A stretch of 9,683 bases of DNA from an uncultured Oscillospiraceae bacterium (GCA_959601025.1 CAUGOD010000058.1:1-9683); one strand, 5' to 3'; counted from the first letter of the stretch, positions 1-5,409 are shown. The notes: a model not told the origin generated them from the letters alone. Numbers and translations are program-made.

Positions 1-1
1 C

Positions 2-55
2 GTAGGGCTTTGCCCGCACATGAAATACCCCCGGCTTTGCCGGGGGATCATTATT
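2..55. repeat. 54-bp repeat with two hairpins, left copy
   Basis: Bases 2-55 are the exact reverse complement of 9630-9683 at the other end of the window. The unit holds two palindromes with the same core, GGC-ttt-GCC: 28-46 and 5-15. In this copy it sits immediately after the tnpA stop; in the right copy it sits next to an unrelated hairpin, with no transposase. It is therefore either the right-end region of the IS, mobilised as a MITE-like relic elsewhere, or a REP-like palindromic unit. Confidence 0.9.
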
Positions 56-58
56 TGC

Positions 59-523
59 CTACTTGTTCTTGCTACCCGTAAACGGGTCCACGTACTCCTT
101 CATTGTCATTTGGTCTTTGGTGTAATCCTCCTCCAATGGATTCTTTATGGATTCTTTGATAGCGCGTTCATTTCGGCCAACCGTATCCACAAAGTAACCT
201 CTGGCCCAGAAGTGTCTGCTTCCATACTTGTATTTGAGATTCGCATGTCGGTCAAGAATCATGAGGCTACTCTTTCCCTTGAGAAATCCCATGAATTGTG
301 CTATACTCATATATGGTGGAATGCTCACCAATATATGGATATGGTCTGCACATGCTTGTGCTTCCATGATTTCCACCTTCTTTTCCTCACATAGTTTCCT
401 GAGTATTTGACCTATGTCCGCTTTAAGTTTTCCATATATCTCTTTTCGTCTGTACTTCGGGGCAAACACGATGGGATACTCACATTTCCATTTTGAATGT
501 GCCGATTCTTTTATTTCTCCCAT
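59..523 (-). CDS. tnpA: IS200/IS605-family Y1 transposase TnpA, catalytic Tyr replaced by Ser
   Basis: The 154-aa product matches the IS200-like TnpA family along its whole length: an N-terminal VFAPKYRRK block (about residues 19-27), the HUH motif ADHIHILVS with metal-binding His61 and His63, then FMGFLKGKSSLM and HFWARGYFVDTVGRNE. These enzymes nick single-stranded hairpin ends with a Tyr placed just after the VGRNE block, usually in an EYI context. Here that context reads KESIKN: residue 125 is Ser (codon TCC, bases 149-151), one base from TAC. A Pro at residue 17, where relatives usually have His, also looks off-consensus. The frame is otherwise intact from ATG to TAG. The family call is firm; loss of activity is inferred from the missing nucleophile. 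No tnpB is present. Confidence 0.93.
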   Translation of the reverse strand: MGEIKESAHSKWKCEYPIVFAPKYRRKEIYGKLKADIGQILRKLCEEKKVEIMEAQACADHIHILVSIPPYMSIAQFMGFLKGKSSLMILDRHANLKYKYGSRHFWARGYFVDTVGRNERAIKESIKNPLEEDYTKDQMTMKEYVDPFTGSKNK

Positions 524-654
524 GTCAAAAACCTCCGGATGTTTTTTAGTATTGCGGTCGCCAAACCTTTTACTATTTTACATCTGTTGGTTTTTCTTTT
601 GCTCAAGCTTTTCTCCCCCCGGTAGAACCGGGGGTTCTCTTTTCGCTTAAGCGA

Positions 655-691
655 CAAACGAAGCGCCGATTCCCATTGCAGGAATCGGCGC
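655..691 (-). terminator. Terminator of the three-gene minus-strand operon
   Basis: A perfect 11-bp stem GCGCCGATTCC (663-673) / GGAATCGGCGC (681-691) with a 7-nt loop lies just past the stop at 698. On the minus strand it is followed by a T-rich stretch (TTCGTTTG). The tail is not a pure T run, so termination strength is uncertain. The IS200-like element begins immediately beyond it. Confidence 0.65.
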
Positions 692-697
692 CTTCGG

Positions 698-1051
698 TTA
701 TTGACGGTATCCCCTTAGCGTGATAGATTCTCCAGGCTGAAGAAGGACGATTTCGGTCAATCCGTTCATAGATAAAGCATACGGCAGATGGTTGACGAGA
801 CGGATGTGTTCCACATTGCCTTTGTAAAACTCTAAGCCGAAAGAATCGTTATAGAATCGGACGTCGTTACCATTGTCCGTCGAGCCGATGAGCACGGTAT
901 CCACGAACATACCCAGGTGATGATAAATCGAAAGGGGCTGCGGTTCTTGACCGGACGGCGGCCATAGGGCCTCCCGAATCTTTTTACCTTTTGAGCAGAT
1001 ATCCAGCGCCAGTGTGCCGTTGAACACGAAATTAGATTCCACTGCTTTCAC
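698..1051 (-). CDS. Hypothetical small protein, third gene of the operon
   Basis: I do not recognise this protein (117 aa from the start chosen). It looks beta-rich, with no signal peptide, membrane segment or cysteine cluster; the C-terminus reads LLQPGESITLRGYRQ. The frame is open back to an ATG at 1090, but that would overlap the XRE gene by 59 bases. GTG at 1051 (20-base overlap), or GTG at 1042 preceded by GGGGTG at a good distance, fits translational coupling better. I prefer 1051, with 1042 almost as likely. It is the last gene before a hairpin terminator and shares the operon with a repressor-like protein, so it may be a partner in whatever that repressor controls. No function is assigned. 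Confidence 0.6.
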   Translation of the reverse strand: MKAVESNFVFNGTLALDICSKGKKIREALWPPSGQEPQPLSIYHHLGMFVDTVLIGSTDNGNDVRFYNDSFGLEFYKGNVEHIRLVNHLPYALSMNGLTEIVLLQPGESITLRGYRQ

Positions 1052-1352
1052 CCCAATACTTTCTGACCAGCGAGAGCAGCTCCCGTTCAAACGGCGTCGG
1101 CTGTTTTTCCTTCGGCTGTATTCCCAGCAGATAATCGGTGGTGACGTTGTAGAGCTTTGCCAGTCTCACCAGCATCAGCGAGGGCTCCGTGTCTCCCAGC
1201 TCGTAATAGGCATAGGTGGAGCGGTCGATGCAAAGGGCGTCGGCAATCTCCCGCTGGGTGACGGCGTTGTATCCCCGCAGATGGCGAAGCTGCGTTGTCA
1301 AATGGATGGTACTTTCGTTCTCTAGATTCATCGGGTCAAACTCGTACAGCAT
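1032..1352 (-). CDS. XRE-family helix-turn-helix transcriptional regulator
   Basis: The 106-aa protein carries an XRE/Cro-CI HTH at about residues 19-77: LRHLRGYNAVTQREIADALC, then the recognition-helix region DRSTYAYYELGDTEPS, then LVRLAKLYNVTTDYLLG, a textbook end for this fold. The first 16 residues and the Lys/Glu/Arg-rich tail lie outside the domain. Proteins of this type bind DNA as dimers and often repress their own operon. ATG at 1352 follows AGGAG by about 10 bases and lies only 3 bases after the upstream stop, so the genes are tightly coupled. The stop overlaps the start of the next gene. It likely autoregulates the promoter near 2123-2152, but no operator could be picked out with confidence. 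Confidence 0.9.
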   Translation of the reverse strand: MLYEFDPMNLENESTIHLTTQLRHLRGYNAVTQREIADALCIDRSTYAYYELGDTEPSLMLVRLAKLYNVTTDYLLGIQPKEKQPTPFERELLSLVRKYWGESSGI

Positions 1353-1355
1353 ACG

Positions 1356-2021
1356 TCAGGACTCCTGCCGGTCGAGAAGGATTTGTAGGACGGTGCGGTC
1401 GGTCTGCATATCCCGATAGAGCTGCGAATAGAGGAATTCCTGGGTGTACTCTTGGATATATAACTCCATTGGCTTCACCCGCAGAAACCGTTCCGCAAAC
1501 AAGGTGTTCAGCCGTTCCATGTCGTTTTCTCCGCCGATGAGCCGAACAATGGTCTGATACAGCTCGTCCCCACCGTGAGGATCATATCGAAAGAGCAGCT
1601 CATTTTCCTGTTCTTCCAGATACCGCTGTGCCGCATGTTCCAGAAACAGATCAGATAAATCCGCCACATAGGATTCCACTTTGGTACACTCCTCAAAGTA
1701 AGCGCTGGGGTGGGCTTCGACATACGCCTGTATCTGTTCCCCAATTATTGTCTCCTGCACAGCTTCATCCTTGCAGATTACTTGTCGACAGAGCTTGCGA
1801 AGCCGCTCGGCTGCGTCCTCCCCGGCTTCGGTCAGATCCATGGGAGAGATGCAACTGACGGATTCCAACAAATCAAGCAAATATCGGTCCAGCAGGTATT
1901 TCCGGCAGCCCAGTTTGCCACGGATTGTCCTGGCCAACTCAATGAACTCGGCAAAGTCGACTCCCAGCTTTTGGGTATTCACCTCCCCAAGAAATGTTTT
2001 TTTGTCCGTGAAAATGTTCAT
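1356..2021 (-). CDS. Hypothetical 221-aa protein, first gene of the XRE operon
   Basis: I do not recognise this protein. It appears almost wholly alpha-helical and acidic, with no transmembrane segment or signal peptide from the chosen start and no catalytic motif I can name. The start is ATG at 2021, giving an N-terminus MNIFTDKKTFLGEVN, because CGGGAG lies 4-5 bases upstream. The frame is open up to 2120, but that extra stretch crosses the leader hairpins and has no ribosome binding site. Its SD bases are inside a perfect stem-loop (2026-2051), so translation may be regulated. It is followed after 3 bases by the XRE regulator. Partnership with the regulator is inferred from gene order only. 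Confidence 0.75.
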   Translation of the reverse strand: MNIFTDKKTFLGEVNTQKLGVDFAEFIELARTIRGKLGCRKYLLDRYLLDLLESVSCISPMDLTEAGEDAAERLRKLCRQVICKDEAVQETIIGEQIQAYVEAHPSAYFEECTKVESYVADLSDLFLEHAAQRYLEEQENELLFRYDPHGGDELYQTIVRLIGGENDMERLNTLFAERFLRVKPMELYIQEYTQEFLYSQLYRDMQTDRTVLQILLDRQES

Positions 2022-2025
2022 GTAC

Positions 2026-2051
2026 TCCCGACCTTTCAATAAGGGGTCGGG
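2026..2051 (-). promoter_or_regulatory. Hairpin sequestering the ribosome binding site of the 221-aa gene
   Basis: TCCCGACC (2026-2033) pairs perfectly with GGTCGGGA (2044-2051) across a 10-nt loop. On the minus-strand mRNA the 3' arm contains the GGGA of the Shine-Dalgarno for the ATG at 2021. A second perfect hairpin, GGATAGC-cgca-GCTATCC (2087-2104), lies upstream near the predicted 5' end of the message. This is sequence-level pairing; a regulatory effect is inferred. Confidence 0.6.
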
Positions 2052-2122
2052 AATCCCCCAAAATAGAAAAACGCATGCAAAGGCTGGGATAGCCGCAGCT
2101 ATCCATTGACCCTTGCACACGT

Positions 2123-2152
2123 TTAATAGACAATCTTGTTTTTCAGCGGCAA
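2123..2152 (-). promoter_or_regulatory. Candidate promoter of the XRE operon
   Basis: On the minus strand TTGCCG (2147-2152) and TATTAA (2123-2128) are separated by 18 bases, about 100 bases before the ATG at 2021. The match is reasonable but not perfect. The predicted transcript start near 2116 places both leader hairpins in the 5' UTR. Confidence 0.4.
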
Positions 2153-2513
2153 ATCCAGTATACTGTGTTTGTCGCAGTGCCGAGTATTCGGTTGTGCAGG
2201 GGTGCCCGAATCACCTTTGCGCAGGGCAGGGATGTTGGCGCATCTCCGCCTGCTGCGGCGTTGTTTTATGCCGGGGAAATCCCCGCCGTGTCGTATCCTA
2301 ACTCTCGTGGCGGGAATTTGCAAGTCATTTCTTTTCAGAGAGGGAAAAGGCCCCGATTTCCGACCGAAACAACGGCGAAAACTGTGGAAAGGGAAAACAA
2401 CAGCCCAAGACGCCAAAACACCAACGTGAGGCATTTCTGGACAAGTGTCGGGGAGATTACAGCCGGGGCAACGATAGATAATAGCAGGCAAATCATATAT
2501 GCAATGGTACCAA
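2153..2513. other. Intergenic region without a supported gene
   Basis: Several frames are open here on both strands, but none has a ribosome binding site, a plausible domain or a convincing start. A small GGGGaaatCCCC hairpin lies near 2273-2284. The stretch is more GC-rich than what follows and separates two divergently transcribed units. Confidence 0.5.
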
Positions 2514-2542
2514 TTAACAATAGATAGCTTTTCTGTTATAAT
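2514..2542 (+). promoter_or_regulatory. Strong sigma-A-type promoter for a short transcript
   Basis: TTAACA (2514-2519) is followed after exactly 17 bases by a perfect TATAAT (2537-2542). Transcription would start near 2549, inside an AGAAC-ataa-GTTCT inverted repeat (2545-2558) that could act as an operator or a 5' hairpin. Confidence 0.75.
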
Positions 2543-2548
2543 AAGAAC

Positions 2549-2640
2549 ATAAGTTCTATTTATGAGGGAGGTGGTGCTGATGCTTGTCGATAAAAAACGA
2601 GTTACCAGCTGTTCCCACAGCTGGTAACTCGTTTTTTGCA
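2549..2640 (+). ncRNA. ~90-nt small transcript with a tiny reading frame
   Basis: A near-consensus promoter and a very strong terminator are only about 50 bases apart, defining a short RNA. Inside it, GGGAGG (2566-2571) lies 8 bases before an ATG at 2580 that opens a 15-codon frame (MLVDKKRVTSCSHSW) ending within the terminator stem at 2627; an in-frame ATG at 2562 would prefix MREVVL. The context (SD, GTGGTGCTGATG, then a short peptide ending in DKK and running into the terminator) resembles small hydrophobic type I toxins of the holin-like/Fst kind, but the membrane helix is absent. It may be an internally deleted toxin, a regulatory RNA, or a decoy transcript. The RNA is well supported; the function is not. 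Confidence 0.45.
2592..2637 (+). terminator. Very strong, symmetric rho-independent terminator
   Basis: A perfect 14-bp stem CGAGTTACCAGCTG (2598-2611) / CAGCTGGTAACTCG (2618-2631) with a 6-nt loop is extended by A6 on one side and T6 on the other, giving 20 continuous base pairs. It can work in both directions. It insulates the toxin gene downstream from the promoter at 2514. Confidence 0.93.
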
Positions 2641-2728
2641 CGTATTCATTTGGATGCGGTTGAAAATCCTATCTTGCTAGTCCATAATACCGCATCCGCA
2701 GTAAAAAATCAAGCTTTTGAAAGGATGC

Positions 2729-3301
2729 ATGTTATTGAGTTTATTGGATTTGGTATTTCAAATAGCATTTAGCGGCGGCAAGTTTTTACCCAAGGTAAAT
2801 GTCAGTGAAAACTACAAGCATTGGATTAGCCAAATTGATTGGAAGCGCTGCGTTGATTGTAAAAATTTACATGGGAAGATATGGCGGTTGGATGAAGAAC
2901 CTGATCCGGAACCGCCGCTTCATCCAAACTGTCGATGCGTAATTGAACTCATGGAATCCATCAAGGCGGGGACGGCAACGATGAACGGAACGGATGGAGC
3001 AGATTGAACACTGAAATATGAAGGAGAGTTGCCAGATTATTATATAACAATTGAGGATATATATGATTTAGGTTGGAAAAAAGGCATGAACCCGATAGAT
3101 TATGCACCGGGTAAAATGATTACAGGAGGGATTTACCAAAATCGAAATGGCCATCTACCCCAAAAAAATGGACGATCGTGGTATGAGGCTGATATCAACT
3201 ACGAGCAGGGGAAACGAAACAGCCAGAGAATCGTTTGGTCGGACGATGGACTGATCTTCGCTACATACGACCATTATGCCACATTTCATGAAATTGTTTA
3301 G
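2729..3301 (+). pseudogene. Barnase-like ribonuclease toxin with minor-head-type N-terminal module, split by an in-frame TGA
   Basis: A single frame of about 190 codons is interrupted only by TGA at 3005-3007. Residues 1-20 are hydrophobic. Residues 29-73 hold a Cys/His motif (Cys41, Cys44, His48, His65, Cys68, Cys70; CVDCKNLHG and PPLHPNCRC) as in the C-terminus of phage Mu F / SPP1 gp7-type minor head proteins. From about residue 86 it aligns with barnase: GAD-stop-TLKYEGELPDYYIT against barnase GVADYLQTYHKLPDNYIT, then WYEADINY, GKRNSQR and YDHYATF. The catalytic Glu73, Arg83, Arg87 and His102 of barnase correspond to Glu153, Arg163, Arg167 and His182, counting the stop as codon 93. Barnase Lys27 is Ile and Asp54 is Gly here. 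ATG at 2729 follows AAAGGA closely; TTG at 2717 is an alternative. Restart at TTG 3029 would lose the first helix. Confidence 0.88.
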
Positions 3302-3311
3302 GAGGTATTAA

Positions 3312-3626
3312 ATGGATACACCCACTATCATTACATTGGACTTGAGTGAATGTAAATATATCGATGACATGCACCAAAGGATAAAAGCGTCCTTTGATTT
3401 TCCCGACTATTATGGTGAAAACTGGGACGCATTTTGGGATTTTCTCAGAGGAACCAGAGATAATACGATCGTTATAATCAAAGGCGTTACATCGCTTTCA
3501 AAGGCTCTAAGGAAAGAGGTCGATAAGATGATCGAGTGTTTAGAGGACAATATTAAGGAAATGGAAAAGCTAAAACAGCGGCGACCGGATTTTGATTGCC
3601 GGTTTGGCTATCAAGTCATTGATTAA
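3312..3626 (+). CDS. Barstar-family ribonuclease inhibitor (immunity protein)
   Basis: The 104-aa product is barstar-like. The key block FPDYYGENWDAFWDFL (residues 30-45) matches the inhibitory helix of barstar; Tyr33, Asp39, Trp42 and Asp43 correspond to barstar Tyr29, Asp35, Trp38 and Asp39, which plug the barnase active site. The rest has the alternating beta-alpha pattern of the fold, with a longer charged helix (about residues 65-90) than classical barstar. GGAGG lies 6 bases before the ATG and overlaps the end of the toxin stop codon, so toxin and immunity are translationally coupled. It acts in the cytoplasm by binding the cognate RNase. The gene is intact although the toxin upstream is interrupted, leaving it as an orphan or ready-made immunity gene. 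Confidence 0.93.
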   Translation: MDTPTIITLDLSECKYIDDMHQRIKASFDFPDYYGENWDAFWDFLRGTRDNTIVIIKGVTSLSKALRKEVDKMIECLEDNIKEMEKLKQRRPDFDCRFGYQVID

Positions 3627-3655
3627 TATGACCAAATAAACGCTTATAATCCCCG

Positions 3656-3677
3656 TATGGGTCACGGTATGGGTCAC
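3656..3677. repeat. Short direct repeat next to the tRNA gene
   Basis: TATGGGTCAC occurs twice with a 2-base spacer (12-base period) between barstar and the tRNA-Pro terminator. Such tandem motifs can be recombinase arm sites or the tail of a lost integrase gene. Nothing more can be shown from the sequence. Confidence 0.5.
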
Positions 3678-3704
3678 AACCGAAAAATGACTGAAAACCC
3701 AGAC

Positions 3705-3746
3705 AAAAAAATGCCCGGAAACCGCATGAATACACGGTTTCCGGGC
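3705..3746 (-). terminator. Rho-independent terminator of tRNA-Pro
   Basis: GCCCGGAAACCG (3713-3724) pairs perfectly with CGGTTTCCGGGC (3735-3746) across a 10-nt loop. On the minus strand the stem is followed by ATTTTTTTG (complement of the A run at 3705-3711). It lies 9 bases past the tRNA 3' end. Confidence 0.92.
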
Positions 3747-3754
3747 GCTTTTAC

Positions 3755-3831
3755 TGGTCGGAGTGATGTGACTTGAACACACGGCCTCTTGGTCCCGAAC
3801 CAAGCGCTCTACCAAACTGAGCTACACCCCG
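3755..3831 (-). tRNA. tRNA-Pro (anticodon CGG), CCA encoded
   Basis: The minus strand folds as a complete cloverleaf: acceptor CGGGGTG / CACTCCG (one G-U pair), D-arm TAGCTCAGTTTGGTAGAGC, anticodon stem CTTGG / CCAAG with loop TTCGGGA giving anticodon CGG (reads proline codon CCG), T-arm with loop TTCAAGT, discriminator A and a genomically encoded CCA at 3755-3757. It has its own promoter (3928-3956) and terminator (3705-3746). The accessory block of the window lies on its 3' side, the usual insertion side for integrative elements. Confidence 0.95.
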
Positions 3832-3927
3832 GTCTGTATTCGGTTTTCTTCGGCAGGATACGACCCGCCGGACATAAAACACCGGACAGATTTCCTTTCA
3901 AGGGAGTTCCAACCCGTCCGGTTTGAT

Positions 3928-3956
3928 AGTATATCACAGCAAACCCAAAAAAGCAA
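3928..3956 (-). promoter_or_regulatory. Promoter of tRNA-Pro
   Basis: On the minus strand TTGCTT (3951-3956) and TATACT (3928-3933) are separated by exactly 17 bases. The predicted start near 3921 leaves a leader of about 90 bases before the mature tRNA, which begins with a hairpin ACCGGAC / GTCCGGT (3916-3922 with 3881-3887). Confidence 0.75.
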
Positions 3957-4158
3957 TACGAATCTTGCAGAAAGACGGAAAACTTTTTGATTCGCGCCGG
4001 AATCGGCGTCTCCTTCCGCCGACCCGTCCGCGTGTCCGCGTAGCGAATTTTGATAAATTCTTGAAAATGCAGCGAAAGTGATGTAAACCGTTGATTGCCC
4101 GTGTACCAAAACCACGATTGCAGACGGAAGTTGTATTCGACGGATGGCCCGCATCGGG
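3957..4158. other. Intergenic region between GNAT gene and tRNA-Pro promoter
   Basis: No supported gene. A small CGCCG-gaat-CGGCG hairpin lies near 3995-4008. No clear U-tailed terminator for the GNAT gene was found here. Confidence 0.5.
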
Positions 4159-4647
4159 TTACACCAGGCCGCGGTAGAAAATCAGCGTGTCGGTCAGGCT
4201 GTCGTCCGCCAGGCGATAGCCGTTTTTCACCGTGCCGAGCACCGTGAAGCCCAGCTTTAAGTAGAGGGCAATCGCCGCGGTATTGCTTTTCACCACGGCG
4301 TTATACTGCATCCCGACGAAGCCGCAGGCCCTCGCCCGCTCCAGCGAATCGGTCACCAGCCGGCGGCCGATCCCGCCGCCCCGCCGGTCCCGCCGGACGG
4401 CGTAGGACGCGTTGGCAACCTGCGCGCACCTCCCAATATTGTTCGGGTGCAGGATATACAGCCCGACCAGCTCCCCTCCGTCGAGCGCGACCACCGTCTG
4501 CGTCTGGGCGGCGAACATTTCCGCCGCTTCCGCCGCATCCAGCGGATGATCGCCGGGAAAGCTGTCCGCCTGCTCCACCACGCCGTTCCAGATTTCGGTC
4601 ATCGCGGGAATATCCTCCTCCCGATAAGGCCGCAGCGTCAGTTCCAT
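4159..4647 (-). CDS. GNAT-family N-acetyltransferase
   Basis: The 162-aa protein has a complete GNAT fold. It starts LTLRPYREEDIPAMTEIWN, the usual first strand and helix. The acetyl-CoA pyrophosphate loop is RRDRRGGGIGRRL (residues 85-97, the R-x-x-G-x-G/A signature), and motif B follows as KSNTAAIALYLKLGF (120-134), with the Asn, Tyr and LGF usual for the family. It transfers an acetyl group from acetyl-CoA to an amine; the substrate cannot be told from sequence. The start is 27 bases past the pflA stop with AAAGGA about 12 bases upstream, so it probably shares the pflA message. A direct role with pyruvate formate-lyase is not implied. Confidence 0.9.
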   Translation of the reverse strand: MELTLRPYREEDIPAMTEIWNGVVEQADSFPGDHPLDAAEAAEMFAAQTQTVVALDGGELVGLYILHPNNIGRCAQVANASYAVRRDRRGGGIGRRLVTDSLERARACGFVGMQYNAVVKSNTAAIALYLKLGFTVLGTVKNGYRLADDSLTDTLIFYRGLV

Positions 4648-4674
4648 GGGAATAGTCCATCCTTTCTCGCCGTC

Positions 4675-5409
4675 TCAGCTTACGTTCAGGCCGAACCCGC
4701 GCAGCAGGGCGCGGGCGTGCTCGACCTGCCGGGGCTCGGGCGGCTCCACGTCCCCCAGAGTATAGGGCTCGCCGAGCGCCTTCCACTTGTACTCCCCCAT
4801 TTTGTGGAAGGGGAGCAGCTCCACCTTTTCGATGCAGCGGTAATCCCGGAGAAGCCGCCCCAGGCGATGAAGCTGGACGTCGTCCAGCGTCAGCCCGGGG
4901 ACCAGCACATGCCGTATCCAGACCGGCTTTCCCAGCCGCTCCCGCTCCGCGAGAATTTCCAGCGTGTTGTCCATTCCCCGGCCGGTGAGCTTCCGGAACA
5001 GCCCGTCCTCCGCCGCTTTGATATCCAGCAGGAGAAGGTCGGCCTCCTCCACCGCTTTTTGGCAGGCGAGCAGGTGGACCGCGCCGGAGGTATCCACCGC
5101 GACATGCAGCCCGTGCTCGTGGCAGCCTTCGATAATGGAGGCGACGAATTCCGGCTGCATCAGCGGCTCCCCGCCCGACAGTGTGACCCCGCCGTTCCGG
5201 ATAAAGTGACGGTACCGCAGGATATCGTTCACCACATCCGCCGATCCGATCTCCTGCCCGCCCTCCCGGTTCCAGGAATCCGGGTTGTGGCAGTACAGGC
5301 AGCGCATCGGGCAGCCCTGCAGAAACAGCACATACCGGATGCCGGGGCCGTCCAGTGTGCCGAAGCTTTCCACCGAGTGGATACGTCCTATTACATTGTC
5401 CATTCGCAT
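4675..5409 (-). CDS. pflA: Pyruvate formate-lyase-activating enzyme (radical SAM)
   Basis: The 244-aa protein carries the radical-SAM cluster motif CPMRCLYC (Cys33, Cys37, Cys40), the N-terminal signature SFGTLDGPGIRYVLFLQGC, the SAM-binding NGGVTLSGGEPL (about 72-83) and the DTSGAV and LLDIKA blocks typical of PflA. It uses a [4Fe-4S] cluster and S-adenosylmethionine to abstract hydrogen from the C-terminal glycine of PflB, making the catalytic glycyl radical under anaerobic conditions. ATG at 5409 is chosen because GGAAAGG ends 5 bases upstream; ATG at 5403 (MDNVIG) is equally possible. It lies downstream of pflB in the same direction, the usual order, but after an unusually long AT-rich spacer with its own promoter. 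Length is normal for the family. Confidence 0.96.
   Translation of the reverse strand: MRMDNVIGRIHSVESFGTLDGPGIRYVLFLQGCPMRCLYCHNPDSWNREGGQEIGSADVVNDILRYRHFIRNGGVTLSGGEPLMQPEFVASIIEGCHEHGLHVAVDTSGAVHLLACQKAVEEADLLLLDIKAAEDGLFRKLTGRGMDNTLEILAERERLGKPVWIRHVLVPGLTLDDVQLHRLGRLLRDYRCIEKVELLPFHKMGEYKWKALGEPYTLGDVEPPEPRQVEHARALLRGFGLNVS

Larger units (their letters stand above)
1..640 (-). mobile_element. IS200/IS605-family insertion sequence, tnpA-only, downstream end cut by the window edge
   Basis: A single tnpA gene is bracketed by two look-alike hairpins. Upstream of the gene (transposase sense) lies CCCCCGGT-aga-ACCGGGGG at 616-634; downstream lies CCCCCGGC-ttt-GCCGGGGG at 28-46, followed by a smaller GGGC-ttt-GCCC hairpin at 5-15. 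Subterminal hairpins of this kind are what IS200/IS605 Y1 transposases recognise as left and right ends, and such elements lack terminal inverted repeats and target duplications. The exact cleavage sites cannot be placed: the left end is somewhere near 635-655 and the right end may lie beyond base 1. The element sits directly downstream of the terminator hairpin of the neighbouring operon (663-691). The transposase lacks its catalytic Tyr, so this copy is probably immobile unless helped in trans. Confidence 0.75.

Noticed and set aside
1939..2133. Upstream start for the 221-aa protein at 2120
   Set aside because: The extra 33 codons cover the two leader hairpins, have no ribosome binding site, and overlap the predicted transcript start.
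2136..2429. Plus-strand 97-codon frame in the intergenic region
   Set aside because: No ribosome binding site, Arg/Cys-rich translation with no fold-like pattern, and an equally long frame on the other strand.
2123..2641. Minus-strand frame across the 2514 promoter and the strong terminator
   Set aside because: It would have to read through a 20-bp terminator stem and the opposing promoter, and has no ribosome binding site or recognisable domain.
3005..3007. Reassignment of UGA to tryptophan in this organism
   Set aside because: Other genes use TGG for Trp and TGA as a normal stop (for example pflA and the RHH gene end in TGA), so a local nonsense change is simpler.
3832..3927. T-box riboswitch in the tRNA-Pro leader
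   Set aside because: No T-box consensus (AGGGTGGNACCGCG) or specifier loop is visible, and T-boxes precede synthetase or amino-acid genes, not tRNA genes.
3822..4154. Minus-strand frame upstream of tRNA-Pro
   Set aside because: It crosses the tRNA promoter and the leader hairpins; no ribosome binding site and no recognisable motif.
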